From the NCBI GenBank assembly GCA_030427585.1, contig JAUIBW010000006.1, positions 124,001 through 188,000 of the forward strand: a stretch of 64,000 nt of DNA, in the 5' to 3' direction. The notes under the pieces were generated by a model, which was not told where the DNA came from, did no database searches, and saw nothing but the letters and a program-made list of their open reading frames with translations. Below, piece after piece: positions 26,201 to 35,190 of the stretch (positions are counted from its first letter, which is position 1; each line of letters starts with the position of its first letter). The position numbers and the translations under genes were made by a program. Source of the DNA: Bacteroidia bacterium (lineage in GTDB: Bacteria; Bacteroidota; Bacteroidia; Flavobacteriales; Flavobacteriaceae).

Positions 26201-26868
26201 GCAAAAAAGCAATTTGGCAATTAAGCAAATCTGCTATTATCAGATATTTCACGGGTCGTTCTTATGCTACTGATCCAGAACCTCCTTTATACATTGAAGA
26301 AGGACAGTCTTATTTGCTTTACGGAAAAAGCTATGTGTCTTTGCTAGCTCTTAAGGGTTTGATAGGAGAACAGAATATGAACGAAGCCCTAAGAAGGTTA
26401 ATAGCCAGTTATAAAAATGAAAAAGAATCTAAAGTTACATCAGCAGAATTATTAAACGAGTTTTATGCGGTTACTCCAGAGAAATACCATATTTTGATAG
26501 ATGATTGGTTTAAACGTATTATTACCTATGATTTAAAAATCGAAAATGCAGAGGTTGCTGTACTCGATACCGGTAAATATGAAGTTACTATAGAGGTTTC
26601 GGCAAAACGTTTTGAAACCAAAGAAAATGGAGAAGCGGTAGCAATTTCAATAGATGAGCCTATTCAAATTGGAATGTTTTCAAAAGAGCCTAGTACAATA
26701 GGTAATCAAGATGGCATACTATATTTAAAGCCTCATCAGATTAATACAAGTCAAATGCAGTTTAAACTCATTGTAGATAAGATTCCGAAATATATCTCTA
26801 TTGATCCTTTTGGAACCCGTTTGGATGCAAATAACGTTGATAACACTAAGAAACCTGTATTTAAATAA
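23293..26868 (+). CDS. ABC-2 permease fused to M1-type metallopeptidase (module 2)
   Basis: 1191 residues. Residues 1-560 form two ABC-2 permease halves of about six membrane segments each, separated by a Lys-rich soluble linker (270-300). A last membrane segment near 575-595 leads to a soluble domain of about 590 residues homologous to M1 aminopeptidases: zinc motif HEVAH (930-934), third ligand in ITEGLTKY at E954, and a GAMEN-like loop QPGTIAMVENR before it. The gap between HEXXH and the Glu is 19 residues, one more than in typical M1 enzymes. The peptidase should face outside the membrane if topology follows the last segment. Substrate unknown. Confidence 0.92.
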   Translation: MIRSLLRFETSYQLKQKAFIGFIIIFLAFGFMLGSQGFAMAKVDFNSAYQISYNIAILSLGCMFAIMFFAISGMLRDKQYQMEAIIYSTPIKKLHFFLSRFLGVFVFSLLVFSMTLIGFALGTFMPGLDSERLTSFHLSYYVWTWLLIVLPNVFICTAFVFSASAFTKNNIATYSSAITIYALYWICSIFFNSPLLANATPASPENLVIAALADPFGLSAFFEQTQYWTPFEKNTRLLSFSGNFLWNRALWISISLLLLKMTYTYFSFKKLKQKSKKTTPIEEKEIVKKAYQSTNTITTTIKAHLEGFKSLLRIELTNVFKSLPFIAIILIWIIILVTEMYTRVNQGGAYNDSLYPTTDLLIWLIKDPLPFLGLLLIVFYSGELVWHERSLQFNGIIDATPASNMVFFLSKAITLILLPVILIIISILIGIGIQITKGYYIFEIGQYLSMFYYLGISFLFYILLALFIQSLSPNKYVGMAIIGLIIIFFGSSLASFIGIEHPLLRIGSLPATKYTNMTGYGDYSKPFHHYAVYWTALGVVLTVLSFKLWQRGTIHKFAFRLKQLRFHWKKWEHATLVFFGILFMISGAIIYYNKNVVNEYVTASDILDFYEAYEKKYKKYDVPRQLVPVAIKTKMDIYPDKNFYTIKADYILENRGKNSLREIFISERIPVTNMSIENAILEKHDSVYNIRIFKFEEPLVPGAQVKYTYELTYNKKGFETSTSLVNNGSFIQHSNFEPILGYTTSFEITDSFEREKRGLPKQIEDKNNASHFNAVDVSYIKLPYETIVSTQKDQTAIATGELIKTWQENDRNFYHYKSSHDIIPFLAYYSGSYEIEKENYKGVEIEQYYHPGHHYNIHTISKSTRQTLDYCQKHFTDYKFDHIRIAEIPGHWQFGGQAQPGTIAMVENRLYLTDNRNTDNFDLVVKRTIHEVAHQWWGHMLTPKNVDGGGLITEGLTKYTEAVIMEKYYGKKAIWQLSKSAIIRYFTGRSYATDPEPPLYIEEGQSYLLYGKSYVSLLALKGLIGEQNMNEALRRLIASYKNEKESKVTSAELLNEFYAVTPEKYHILIDDWFKRIITYDLKIENAEVAVLDTGKYEVTIEVSAKRFETKENGEAVAISIDEPIQIGMFSKEPSTIGNQDGILYLKPHQINTSQMQFKLIVDKIPKYISIDPFGTRLDANNVDNTKKPVFK

Positions 26869-26947
26869 TTAATTTTTGATATGGTAAAAAATAATGGGAG
26901 TGTAAAAAAAGAATTCATAACTTTCAAAATTCTATTAGATTGAATTT

Positions 26948-27517
26948 ATGAATAAAATACACTTCCTTATTTTTTTGTTAGGTTGTCTTACAGCATCCTT
27001 CTCTCAAAATACAAATGAAGCACAGCAATTTTGGAACTCATTACAGAATTTATGCGGAAAATCGTTTGAAGGAAATCTGGAATTACCTGTTGATGATGAG
27101 CAATTTGGTGGTAAACGATTAGTGATGCATGTACGTTATTGTAGTGATAACGTTATAAAAATACCTTTTTTTGTTGGGGATGACAGATCCAGGACCTGGG
27201 TGTTAACGTATAAAAATGACCGCATCACCTTAAAACATGATCATAGACATGAAGATGGCTCTGAGGATAAAATTACCCAATATGGCGGTACGACAACAAA
27301 TACAGGGCAACGAGATATACAAGTATTTCCTGCAGATGAGGAAACAAAAAAAATGATTCCGGCGGCCTCTACTAATGTTTGGTGGATTACGATGGATGAT
27401 ACAGCTTTCACCTATAACTTAAGACGTTTAGGAACTCCACGTGTTTTTAAAGTTGTAATGGATATCACAAAACCAGTAGAAAATCCTGGTGTTCCCTGGG
27501 GTTGGGTAGATAATTAA
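26948..27517 (+). CDS. Exported protein of unknown function
   Basis: 189 residues with a signal peptide ending ASFSQ. The mature domain has two Cys (LCGKSF, RYCSDN) that could form a disulfide, many charged residues (KHDHRHEDGSEDK) and aromatic strands (NVWWITMDD); it ends GVPWGWVDN. No known family was recognised; it resembles small secreted flavobacterial proteins of unknown role. It stands 79 bp after module 2 and may be transcribed with it. Confidence 0.75.
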   Translation: MNKIHFLIFLLGCLTASFSQNTNEAQQFWNSLQNLCGKSFEGNLELPVDDEQFGGKRLVMHVRYCSDNVIKIPFFVGDDRSRTWVLTYKNDRITLKHDHRHEDGSEDKITQYGGTTTNTGQRDIQVFPADEETKKMIPAASTNVWWITMDDTAFTYNLRRLGTPRVFKVVMDITKPVENPGVPWGWVDN

Positions 27518-28177
27518 TTAATATATTCTTAAATATAGTATTGTATTATGTCGGATACTATAGATAGTTGATTAGTTATATTTACAACAGTTTATTGATA
27601 AGCTATTCAGATTATGGTGACCCTACAATATAGTTGATTTTATCAAATCTTATCGAAGAGAAGCAGTAAAATAGTAGCTAATCTATATTAAATTCATCAT
27701 TTATAATTACGTTATCAGGTACACACCATTAAACATTACATTAATATCTAAAACGCATTCCAGAATAGAAAAAGGTACTATTATAGCCCCATTGGTTTCT
27801 AATATAACTATTTTGAATTTTTGACAAACAGCCCTTTTTCTTTATACAGGTTACGAACAGAAGAGGTCTTGATTTTAATATTATCTCCAGATACACCTTT
27901 AAAATCTTTTACTAAATGAAAAGTAGAAATCACAGTTTAATTAGTTTTATTTTAATCTTTGTAATAATAAATCATTATGAACCTTTATAAAATCTTTTTT
28001 AGAAAACATCTTTTCAAAAGAAGATTCGTTTGATGTAACATGTTTTTCAATAAAAAATGAATAGGTAAGTAATTAGGTATTATTTATATATTAGCCACTA
28101 TCTATCAAAGTATAGTTTTTTTTGATACTTAAGAAGTATATTATTAATGATCTAAATAATAGGAGAAAGATAAATTA
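27518..28177. other. 660-bp region without an intact gene
   Basis: AT-rich DNA between the exported protein and the sigma factor. The minus strand from 28072 to 27808 holds traces of a LytTR domain in two frames (separate entry). The first 290 bp show nothing recognisable, and no clear promoter for the sigma factor was identified. Confidence 0.6.
27808..28072 (-). pseudogene. Decayed LytTR-domain regulator remnant
   Basis: On the minus strand a 41-codon stretch ending at 27947 includes SSFEKMFSKKDFIKVHNDLL, which aligns with the LytTR core seen next door (SSLEKLLLKDNFIRVHKSFI). After a stop and a frame change, codons ending at 27808 read GVSGDNIKIKTSSVRNLYK, corresponding to the final strand and PIGRTYK region of LytTR. 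No receiver domain remains. It is interpreted as the tail of a former fourth regulator next to module 2. Confidence 0.6.
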
Positions 28178-28678
28178 ATGAAATCATCAAAGAAAAAGAG
28201 GTTTTCAATTTTATTTGATAAACATTACAAAAAACTCTTCAATTATTCTTTCAAGGTGGTTAAAGAAAGAGATCTTTCTCAAGAGTTAGTACAAGAAACG
28301 TTTATTAAACTTTGGGAAAAAATAGAACAAATTCAATCAAATGATCGTTCGATAGAATCATTTCTTATTGTCACTTTAAAGAATAAGATAATTGATCATA
28401 CCAGAAAGCATAAAACCCGAGAAAAGCATACCAATTTATATTCACTAAATCGCGATATACTACAAAACATAGATAATCAATGGGAGCTGTCACAAAAAAT
28501 AGATAGTATTTATGCTTCACTTCCTCCCAAGACAATAGAAATATTTAGATTATCACGAGATCAAGGATTTACTTATCATGAGATCGCTACACACAAAAAT
28601 ATTTCTGTAAAAACAGTAGAGCTTCATATTTCTAAGGCTTTATCAGCATTTAGGCAAGAGTTACAGGATTATTTATAA
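28178..28678 (+). CDS. ECF-type RNA polymerase sigma factor (FecI-like)
   Basis: 166-residue sigma-70 family ECF factor. Region 2 spans about 9-75 (FDKHYKKLFNYSFKVVK ... QELVQETFIKLWEK) and region 4 about 105-160 (LPPKTIEIFRLSRDQGFTYHEIA with the recognition helix VKTVELHISKAL). The FecR-type anti-sigma gene follows after 53 bp, then a STN-containing TonB receptor, giving the classical transmembrane signalling cascade in which substrate binding outside activates the sigma factor. Confidence 0.94.
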   Translation: MKSSKKKRFSILFDKHYKKLFNYSFKVVKERDLSQELVQETFIKLWEKIEQIQSNDRSIESFLIVTLKNKIIDHTRKHKTREKHTNLYSLNRDILQNIDNQWELSQKIDSIYASLPPKTIEIFRLSRDQGFTYHEIATHKNISVKTVELHISKALSAFRQELQDYL

Positions 28679-28731
28679 TTTTTGATAGGGTATAGCTATG
28701 CGACTAACGTCTTATAGTAAAATACCTTATT

Positions 28732-29712
28732 ATGGAACAGAATCAAATAACAGAAGTAGACATTTGGGAGTATATCTCAAAAAGTGCTGATATAGCTACT
28801 AATGAAAGAGTAGAAGAGTGGATGAATTCTGAAGATTTTAATGAAGACCTGTTTAATAAAATACAGAAAATTTACAACATCACTGGTGAAACCCAAAAGC
28901 ATAGTGATTTAGAAACAAATACCGCCAAACAAAGGTTTTTTGATGCAATAGAAAATGAAGAAAGAAAAAACTATAGTTGGAAAAAGATCATAAAATATGC
29001 TGCTATGGTAGCGATTTTAGTATCAACTGCTTTATACACCTATCAAATACTGGTGCCAAATGATATTATAAGCATTGAGACTGCGTATAGTGATTGTGAA
29101 CAAATACACCTTCCTGATGGTTCTGTGGTTTGGTTAAATTCTTCAAGTAAGCTGTCTTACAACCCAAAATCTCCAAGAACCCTATTTTTAGATGGTGAAG
29201 CTTTTTTTGAAGTAGCAAAAGATAAAGAATACCCTTTTACTGTAGAGACGCCGGATCATGTTATAGTAAAAGCTTTAGGGACAAGTTTTAATGTAAAATC
29301 ATATGCAGAAAATACATTTACAGAAACGGTATTGCTAACCGGTAAAGTAGAAGTGAGCTCTAAGGAGTATTTTAAGAATAGCATCATAATGCTTCCTAAT
29401 GATAAAGTAAAGATTTTTAAGAATGATGGGCGTGTAATTACTTCAAAATCCAGTAATGCTGCTAGTAGTAGTATTGCTTGGAGAGAAAGCAAAATACAAT
29501 TTAATAATAAACCATTTTTAGAAATAGCAAAGGATTTAAAAATTCAACATAATGTTAATATACGTTTTGAAAATGAACAAATATCTAATTCAAGATTTAC
29601 AGGATCCTTTGATCAGGATTTACCAATTAACGATATTCTGGAAGTATTAAAAGCTTCAAAAGATTTTGAGTATGAATATAAAACAAAAACAAATGAGTGG
29701 ATAATTAAATAA
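28732..29712 (+). CDS. FecR-type anti-sigma factor
   Basis: 326 residues: cytoplasmic sigma-binding N-terminus (1-83), one transmembrane helix (YAAMVAILVSTALYTYQIL, about 88-106), a periplasmic FecR domain (115-210, with LPDGSVVWLNSSSKLSY and LDGEAFFEVAKD) and a C-terminal DUF4974 domain (about 255-322). It relays the signal from the TonB receptor's STN domain to the sigma factor encoded just upstream. Confidence 0.94.
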   Translation: MEQNQITEVDIWEYISKSADIATNERVEEWMNSEDFNEDLFNKIQKIYNITGETQKHSDLETNTAKQRFFDAIENEERKNYSWKKIIKYAAMVAILVSTALYTYQILVPNDIISIETAYSDCEQIHLPDGSVVWLNSSSKLSYNPKSPRTLFLDGEAFFEVAKDKEYPFTVETPDHVIVKALGTSFNVKSYAENTFTETVLLTGKVEVSSKEYFKNSIIMLPNDKVKIFKNDGRVITSKSSNAASSSIAWRESKIQFNNKPFLEIAKDLKIQHNVNIRFENEQISNSRFTGSFDQDLPINDILEVLKASKDFEYEYKTKTNEWIIK

Positions 29713-29721
29713 AATAAAAAA

Positions 29722-29745
29722 GTGGGAAAACTGCCATTTTCCCAC
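29722..29745. repeat. Stem-loop between fecR-like and TonB receptor genes
   Basis: GTGGGAAAA/TTTTCCCAC, a perfect 9-bp stem around CTGCCA. On the plus strand an A-run precedes it and no T-run follows, so it is not a plus-strand terminator. It may stabilise or attenuate the message between the regulatory and receptor genes. Confidence 0.5.
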
Positions 29746-29804
29746 CAATGTGTCAATACTATTCTAATCGCGAAAATCAGTAATAATTAACAACATTCAA
29801 ATTT

Positions 29805-32519
29805 ATGAAAATAAAACAGTTCGTTCTGTCTTTGCAGGTAAAAAAACCTGGTAAGAAAAGTATTCTATTAATGAAATTATCTTTTTCTCTTTATCTACTT
29901 GGTTGTTTACAACTCATGGCTATCAATGGCTTTTCTCAGGATAAGGTTACATTAAATCTCGAGAATACTCAGTTAGAAACCATATTAAAACAAATTGAGA
30001 AACAAACTTCATATAGTTTTATCTATAATAATGACGAAATTAACGTGTCGCAGAAACTTACTATTGAAGTAATAGATAAAGATGTAACTAAAGCACTTAA
30101 TGAGTTATTGCAAACCACCACGATCAAATATTTGGTAAAGAATAGTTTTATAATACTTTCTAATCACCCTCGGCAAAAGAATAAGTATACCTTAAGTGGA
30201 ACTGTTAAAGATGCTGCAACAGGTGAAACCTTACCCGGAGCTAGTATTTATATAAAAGATGGAAACAAAGGAGTCACTACTAATGAGTATGGATTTTACT
30301 CTATCACACTTCCCGAAGGTAATTATAATTTCCAAATTTCATATATGGGATATGCTCAAAAAGAGATAAACCTAGAATTAGCCGAGAATACAAAGCTCGA
30401 TATTCAATTAGAATCTGCTTCTAATGAATTAGATGAAGTAACGATTACTACTAATACCGAAAGTAAAAGCCAGGTAAATACAATTGAATCTGGTGTTTCC
30501 AGTTTAAAAAGCTCAGATATTAAACGATTACCCGCTTTTTTGGGAGAACCAGATATTGTGCGGGCACTATTAACACTTCCCGGCGTTAATACGATTGGAG
30601 AAGGTTCTCCCGGAATTAATGTTAGAGGTGGTAATATAGATCAAAATCTTTTCTTGTTAGATGAAGCCCCTGTGTATAGTCCCAGTCATGTATTTGGTTT
30701 ATTCTCAGGTTTTAATACTGATGCTATTAAGGAAGTAAAACTATATAAAGGAGGGATCCCAGCACGATTTGGAGGTAGAGCATCTTCTGTTTTAGAAATT
30801 AGACAACGGGACGGAAATACGAAGACTTTTAAAGGAGAAGGAGGATTAGGACTATTGTTTTCTAGGCTTACACTAGAAGGGCCAATAAAAAAGGAAAAAT
30901 TAAGCTTTTTGGTTTCGGGTCGCAGATCTTACTTTGATGTGTTTTTTCCGATTATAGGAGGAGAGGTGAAAGATCAAAAACTTTACTTCTATGATCTGAG
31001 CTCTAAACTAACCTGGAAAATTAATAAAAATAATACCTTGTTTCTGTCGGGTTATTTTGGTGCAGATGTGATGAAACTCAATTTTGAAGAAGGGGTCAAT
31101 TCTGATGGTACTCAAGGGCCCAATGAAGAGACAGATGTTAATTGGAAAAATACCACAACTACAATACGATGGAATTATATATTCTCTAACAAGTTATTTA
31201 TGAATATTTCTGCCATATATAGTAAGTACAATAATAATTTAGAAAGTACAGATGGTGGTCCTTTAGAGACATCTAGTAGTATAAAATGGATCTCTTCAAT
31301 AGAAAACTATATCATAAAGCCAGATTTTACTTATTACATTAATCCAAGTACAAAAATGAGATTTGGAGTAAATGGTACGCTGTATCGATTTGCACCTGCA
31401 AAAGCTTCTAGTGACGATATTGGGATGAATGTTATTGATTTTGAAATAGAAAAAGGAGTGGAGACAGCACCATATATAGAATATGAAAAAAAGTGGAACA
31501 AATTTTCATTTAGTACAGGATTGCGGTATTCCTGGTTTGGAAACTTTGGTGTAAATAAAGTTGCTACATATAACCCAGACTTCCCACAGAGTACAAGTAC
31601 GATTATTGGCACCAGAGAGTATAAAAAAGGAGAGCTTATAAAGAGTTATGCTGGTTTTGAGCCTCGGATTTCATTAAAATATGATCTACAAGAAAATAAG
31701 GTATTAAAGCTAGGGTATAACAGGATGCTTCAGTACATTCATTATATTTCTAACACAACATCGGCCATGCCGTTTGATATCTGGAAACTTTCGGGAACGC
31801 ATATAAAACCATTAGAGGTTGATCAGGTTTCTGTAGGATATGTGTATGACACCCCGAATAAAGGCTATAATTTTATTGTAGAAGGATATTACAAAACCTT
31901 TAAAAATATAATTGAATATAAAAATGGAGCAGACCTGTTTTTAAATGAAAATGTAGAAACTCAATTATTACCTGCCGAAGGGTACTCCTACGGAACAGAA
32001 TTTGGGATTTATAAAAACACAGGAAAGTTAAAAGGAAGCTTTAATTATACCTATGCGGTTACCAAAAGAAAGACGATTAGCGCTTTTTCTGATGAAAATA
32101 TTAATAATGGAAAGTATTATCCTTCAAATTATGATAGACCGCATGTTCTTAACCTAACAACCGATTATACATTAGGAAAAAAATGGAATATAGGGGTGTT
32201 TTTTACATATCAATCGGGTAGACCTACAACAAAAGCAACCGGAAGGTTTATTTTTGATGATAATCCCTATTTAACCTATTCTAGTAGGAACGCGTATCGG
32301 TTACCAAGTACACATCGAATGGATATTTCATTTACTTACACCCCTCATAAACCACACAAAAAATGGAAAGGCAGTTGGTCTTTTGGGGTATATAACCTGT
32401 ATTCACGTAGAAATACATTTTCTTCTCTTTCTATATTTCAAAACAATCAATTGAGATCTTATAATTTTTACTTATTAGGAGTCCCGGTACCTTTTATCAC
32501 ATACAATTTTAAATTTTAA
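29805..32519 (+). CDS. TonB-dependent receptor with STN signalling domain
   Basis: 904-residue outer-membrane transporter. Signal region to about 46, STN domain (about 48-115) that contacts FecR, a carboxypeptidase-like beta-sandwich (128-205, SGTVKDAATGETLPGASIYI), a plug domain (about 225-335, with DIVRALLTLPGVNT and VRGGNIDQNLFLLDE) and a beta-barrel to the C-terminal aromatic residue. Import depends on TonB/ExbB. The ligand is unknown; the DUF4249 lipoprotein encoded 4 bp downstream is its usual partner. Confidence 0.93.
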   Translation: MKIKQFVLSLQVKKPGKKSILLMKLSFSLYLLGCLQLMAINGFSQDKVTLNLENTQLETILKQIEKQTSYSFIYNNDEINVSQKLTIEVIDKDVTKALNELLQTTTIKYLVKNSFIILSNHPRQKNKYTLSGTVKDAATGETLPGASIYIKDGNKGVTTNEYGFYSITLPEGNYNFQISYMGYAQKEINLELAENTKLDIQLESASNELDEVTITTNTESKSQVNTIESGVSSLKSSDIKRLPAFLGEPDIVRALLTLPGVNTIGEGSPGINVRGGNIDQNLFLLDEAPVYSPSHVFGLFSGFNTDAIKEVKLYKGGIPARFGGRASSVLEIRQRDGNTKTFKGEGGLGLLFSRLTLEGPIKKEKLSFLVSGRRSYFDVFFPIIGGEVKDQKLYFYDLSSKLTWKINKNNTLFLSGYFGADVMKLNFEEGVNSDGTQGPNEETDVNWKNTTTTIRWNYIFSNKLFMNISAIYSKYNNNLESTDGGPLETSSSIKWISSIENYIIKPDFTYYINPSTKMRFGVNGTLYRFAPAKASSDDIGMNVIDFEIEKGVETAPYIEYEKKWNKFSFSTGLRYSWFGNFGVNKVATYNPDFPQSTSTIIGTREYKKGELIKSYAGFEPRISLKYDLQENKVLKLGYNRMLQYIHYISNTTSAMPFDIWKLSGTHIKPLEVDQVSVGYVYDTPNKGYNFIVEGYYKTFKNIIEYKNGADLFLNENVETQLLPAEGYSYGTEFGIYKNTGKLKGSFNYTYAVTKRKTISAFSDENINNGKYYPSNYDRPHVLNLTTDYTLGKKWNIGVFFTYQSGRPTTKATGRFIFDDNPYLTYSSRNAYRLPSTHRMDISFTYTPHKPHKKWKGSWSFGVYNLYSRRNTFSSLSIFQNNQLRSYNFYLLGVPVPFITYNFKF

Positions 32520-32523
32520 AATC

Positions 32524-33360
32524 ATGAAGCCACTATATCATATTATATTAATCATTTTTTGTTCATCATCTATTATTAGTTGCCTTGATGAAACAAAACC
32601 AGATGCAGCATTTGAGCCACAAGTTTTTATCTATGGATATCTAATCAATAATACAGATCATATCAAAATTACGATCCAAAAAACTGTTCCTGTTCAGGAT
32701 ACAAATCTTGATCCTATTAATGATGCTTCGGTATCCTTATTTACCCAAAATACATTCGGAACTGTTACATTGGTAACCGATGATTTTGTAATTAACGACG
32801 GGGTATATGAAAGTACCGAAATGATTACAGGTATCATCGGTAATACATATTGGATCCAGGTAACACTTCAGGATGGAACTACCTATGAATCAGAACATGA
32901 GCAATTAAAAATACCTATACGAATTACAAATATTGATAGAGTTGAAGGTTTCTCACGAGTTGAGTTTAGAGATCCGGAAAATATTTCCAACTTTTATTTA
33001 GTAAGATATCGTTTCTATAATAACAGTGAGGTTATTGCCACTCGTTTTGAATTATCAAGTGACAATTTGTTTGATGGAAACGATAATGCCTTTATAGAAA
33101 CACAATATATTGGAGGTAATGGTATAGGGGTTAGTTTGCAAAATCTTAATTTCTTAACCTACCAATATTATGTAACATCTTTTGATCAATATGAAAATCA
33201 GGTAGATTTTGGTAGCCCGGAAACGGTCGAACCATTTCTGGTATTTTCAAAACCTCCTATGAATTTAGTCGGAAATATTAGAAATACTACTGCCAACGAA
33301 ACCGCTTTAGGCTTTTTTGGGGTTTTTAGTGTAGACTATAGAGAGGCGATCTTTAACTAA
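32524..33360 (+). CDS. DUF4249 domain-containing lipoprotein
   Basis: 278 residues with a lipoprotein signal (lipobox SIISC, C20) followed by the DUF4249 fold: FIYGYLINNTDHIKI, then a strand with DASVSLF and the TYWIQVTLQDGTTYESE segment. DUF4249 proteins accompany STN-type TonB receptors in Bacteroidota, probably as surface-exposed partners. A serine hydrolase lipoprotein follows 14 bp later. Confidence 0.9.
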   Translation: MKPLYHIILIIFCSSSIISCLDETKPDAAFEPQVFIYGYLINNTDHIKITIQKTVPVQDTNLDPINDASVSLFTQNTFGTVTLVTDDFVINDGVYESTEMITGIIGNTYWIQVTLQDGTTYESEHEQLKIPIRITNIDRVEGFSRVEFRDPENISNFYLVRYRFYNNSEVIATRFELSSDNLFDGNDNAFIETQYIGGNGIGVSLQNLNFLTYQYYVTSFDQYENQVDFGSPETVEPFLVFSKPPMNLVGNIRNTTANETALGFFGVFSVDYREAIFN

Positions 33361-33374
33361 TAACAAACATAAAC

Positions 33375-34502
33375 ATGAAAACATATATATTCAGCATTAT
33401 CACTGTTTTATTTCTTTTTATAAGTTGTGAAAAGAGTGATAACGCATCTGTAAATAAAGCTCAGGAGTTTAAGACTTTTCTTCAACAGGAAATGGAAAAA
33501 CAACATATTCCCGCAATGTCTATATTAATATTTGAAGAAGATAAAATCCTTTTTGAAGAATATCTGGGAAAATCAAATATCGAAAAAGATAGCAATTTAA
33601 AAAACGATCACTTGTTTTTGTTGGCTTCAGTTTCAAAATTAGTGGTTTCTACTGCTTTATTGCAGTTATACGAGCAAGGTCATATTGCTTTAGATGAAAA
33701 CATTAATGAATACTTACCCTTTTCTGTTCAAGTCCCCAATCAGACTACTTCTATTACATTTAGAATGCTATTAACGCATACTTCTGGGATACGTGATAAT
33801 TGGGATGTATTATATGATCAACTCTATTATGAAGAAGATAGCCCTATTTCATTAGAGTATTATTTAGAAAACTACTTAGTTGAAGGAGGAGAATATTATA
33901 ATGAAGATGAAAATTTCTATGATTTTGAACCCGGTAGTAATTTTAGGTATTCAAATGTCGGAGATGCGTTAATTGCTGTATTAGTCGAAAAAATTTCGGG
34001 TATTGATTTTAATACATATTGTAAACAACATATTTTTAACCCTTTAGGTATGGTTAATACGTTTTGGAGATATGATGAAATTTCACAACCAATAGTACAG
34101 CCTTATCAGTATACTAATGGCAAGTATAAAGCTATTCCCCACTATACATTTACAGATTATCCTAATGGGGGACTACGTTCCAATGTTAGAGATATGCATA
34201 AACTATTAACAGCATTTGTTTTAAATGGTAGATCTAATGATCATCAATTATTACAATCAGAGACCATTGTTGAAATGTTAACACCACAAATACCTAACAT
34301 ATATGGTCAAATGGGATTACATGTTTTTTACCTTGATGATAGTCGAAATTTATGGGGACATAGTGGAGGAAGTGAAGGTGTTGCCACTATTGTCGCTTTT
34401 AATCCCGAATCAAAAATAGGAATATTACTGTTTACAAATAATTGGGAAATTAAAATCTCTGAGATATATCGTAAAGCATATGATTTAGGAACCGATTTGT
34501 AA
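33375..34502 (+). CDS. Serine hydrolase lipoprotein, beta-lactamase superfamily
   Basis: 375 residues; lipoprotein signal with C18 in FISCEK. Catalytic SxxK is S85-V-S-K88, the YxN motif is YSN in FRYSNVGD near 195, and the third motif is GHSGGSEG near 330. It is last in the sigma/FecR/TonB cassette, so it may process the imported ligand at the cell surface; this is inferred from position. Same superfamily as the secreted protein at 2007, but lipid-anchored. Confidence 0.88.
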   Translation: MKTYIFSIITVLFLFISCEKSDNASVNKAQEFKTFLQQEMEKQHIPAMSILIFEEDKILFEEYLGKSNIEKDSNLKNDHLFLLASVSKLVVSTALLQLYEQGHIALDENINEYLPFSVQVPNQTTSITFRMLLTHTSGIRDNWDVLYDQLYYEEDSPISLEYYLENYLVEGGEYYNEDENFYDFEPGSNFRYSNVGDALIAVLVEKISGIDFNTYCKQHIFNPLGMVNTFWRYDEISQPIVQPYQYTNGKYKAIPHYTFTDYPNGGLRSNVRDMHKLLTAFVLNGRSNDHQLLQSETIVEMLTPQIPNIYGQMGLHVFYLDDSRNLWGHSGGSEGVATIVAFNPESKIGILLFTNNWEIKISEIYRKAYDLGTDL

Positions 34503-34650
34503 GATATAGAATAAAACTACATCAAAAACGAAATAATCGACTTAATTTATTACGCAAAAATCTTTTGATATATTAACTATTTAAAACCTTATTTTTTTAA
34601 ACTAAAAGATTAAACTTCTGTTAAACAAAATTCATTAGATCATTTTTTTG

Positions 34651-34658
34651 TAAATTTG
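34651..34658 (+). promoter_or_regulatory. Candidate -7 promoter element of the copper cluster
   Basis: TAAATTTG is a perfect TAnnTTTG match 8 bp before the ATG at 34667, which would give an almost leaderless mRNA. No -33 TTG is evident at 17-20 bp. Confidence 0.4.
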
Positions 34659-34666
34659 CTATACAA

Positions 34667-35083
34667 ATGAAAAAGTTGTTCCATAAAATAGTAGCTGCGT
34701 TAATGGCGATGGTAGTACTTGTATCTACCATGTCGTTTACAGTAGATATGCATTATTGTGGAAATACTTTAGTTGATGTTGCTTTGTATAAAGAGGCAAA
34801 AACTTGTGGGATGGGGCAACAAGTTTCTAACTCAATTACATGTTCAATAATGGCCAAAAAAAGCTGTTGTACAGATAAACAACTGACTTTTGACGGACAG
34901 GATGAACTTCAAAATTCATTTGATAAAATCACTTTGAAGCAACAGGCTTTTGTTGCAATGTTTTATTATTCCTATATCAACCTTTTTGAAGGGCTTGAGA
35001 ATAATGTCATTTCTTTTAGAGAATATCCGCCCCCTTTCTTGATTAAGGATATTCATGTGCTTAACGAAACCTTTCTTATTTGA
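34667..35083 (+). CDS. HYC_CC_PP family protein
   Basis: 138 residues with an N-terminal hydrophobic segment (about 9-26) and the three signatures that name the family: MHYCGN (30-35), KSCCTD (65-70) and YPPPF (120s). Further Cys at the AKTCGMGQQ and SITCS sites give several possible metal ligands. Found in Bacteroidota before CusA-type efflux genes, as here (108 bp upstream of CusA). It is probably a periplasmic copper-binding or sensing protein; the biochemical role is not established. Confidence 0.85.
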   Translation: MKKLFHKIVAALMAMVVLVSTMSFTVDMHYCGNTLVDVALYKEAKTCGMGQQVSNSITCSIMAKKSCCTDKQLTFDGQDELQNSFDKITLKQQAFVAMFYYSYINLFEGLENNVISFREYPPPFLIKDIHVLNETFLI

Positions 35084-35190
35084 TACATTAGAGTATCAAA
35101 ATTATGCCCGGTGATAATCCATTTGGGCTATAATTGTTGTTTGTATTTCAAAAATAACGCTTTCTTCTAATTTTCAAATAATCAAAGTAT

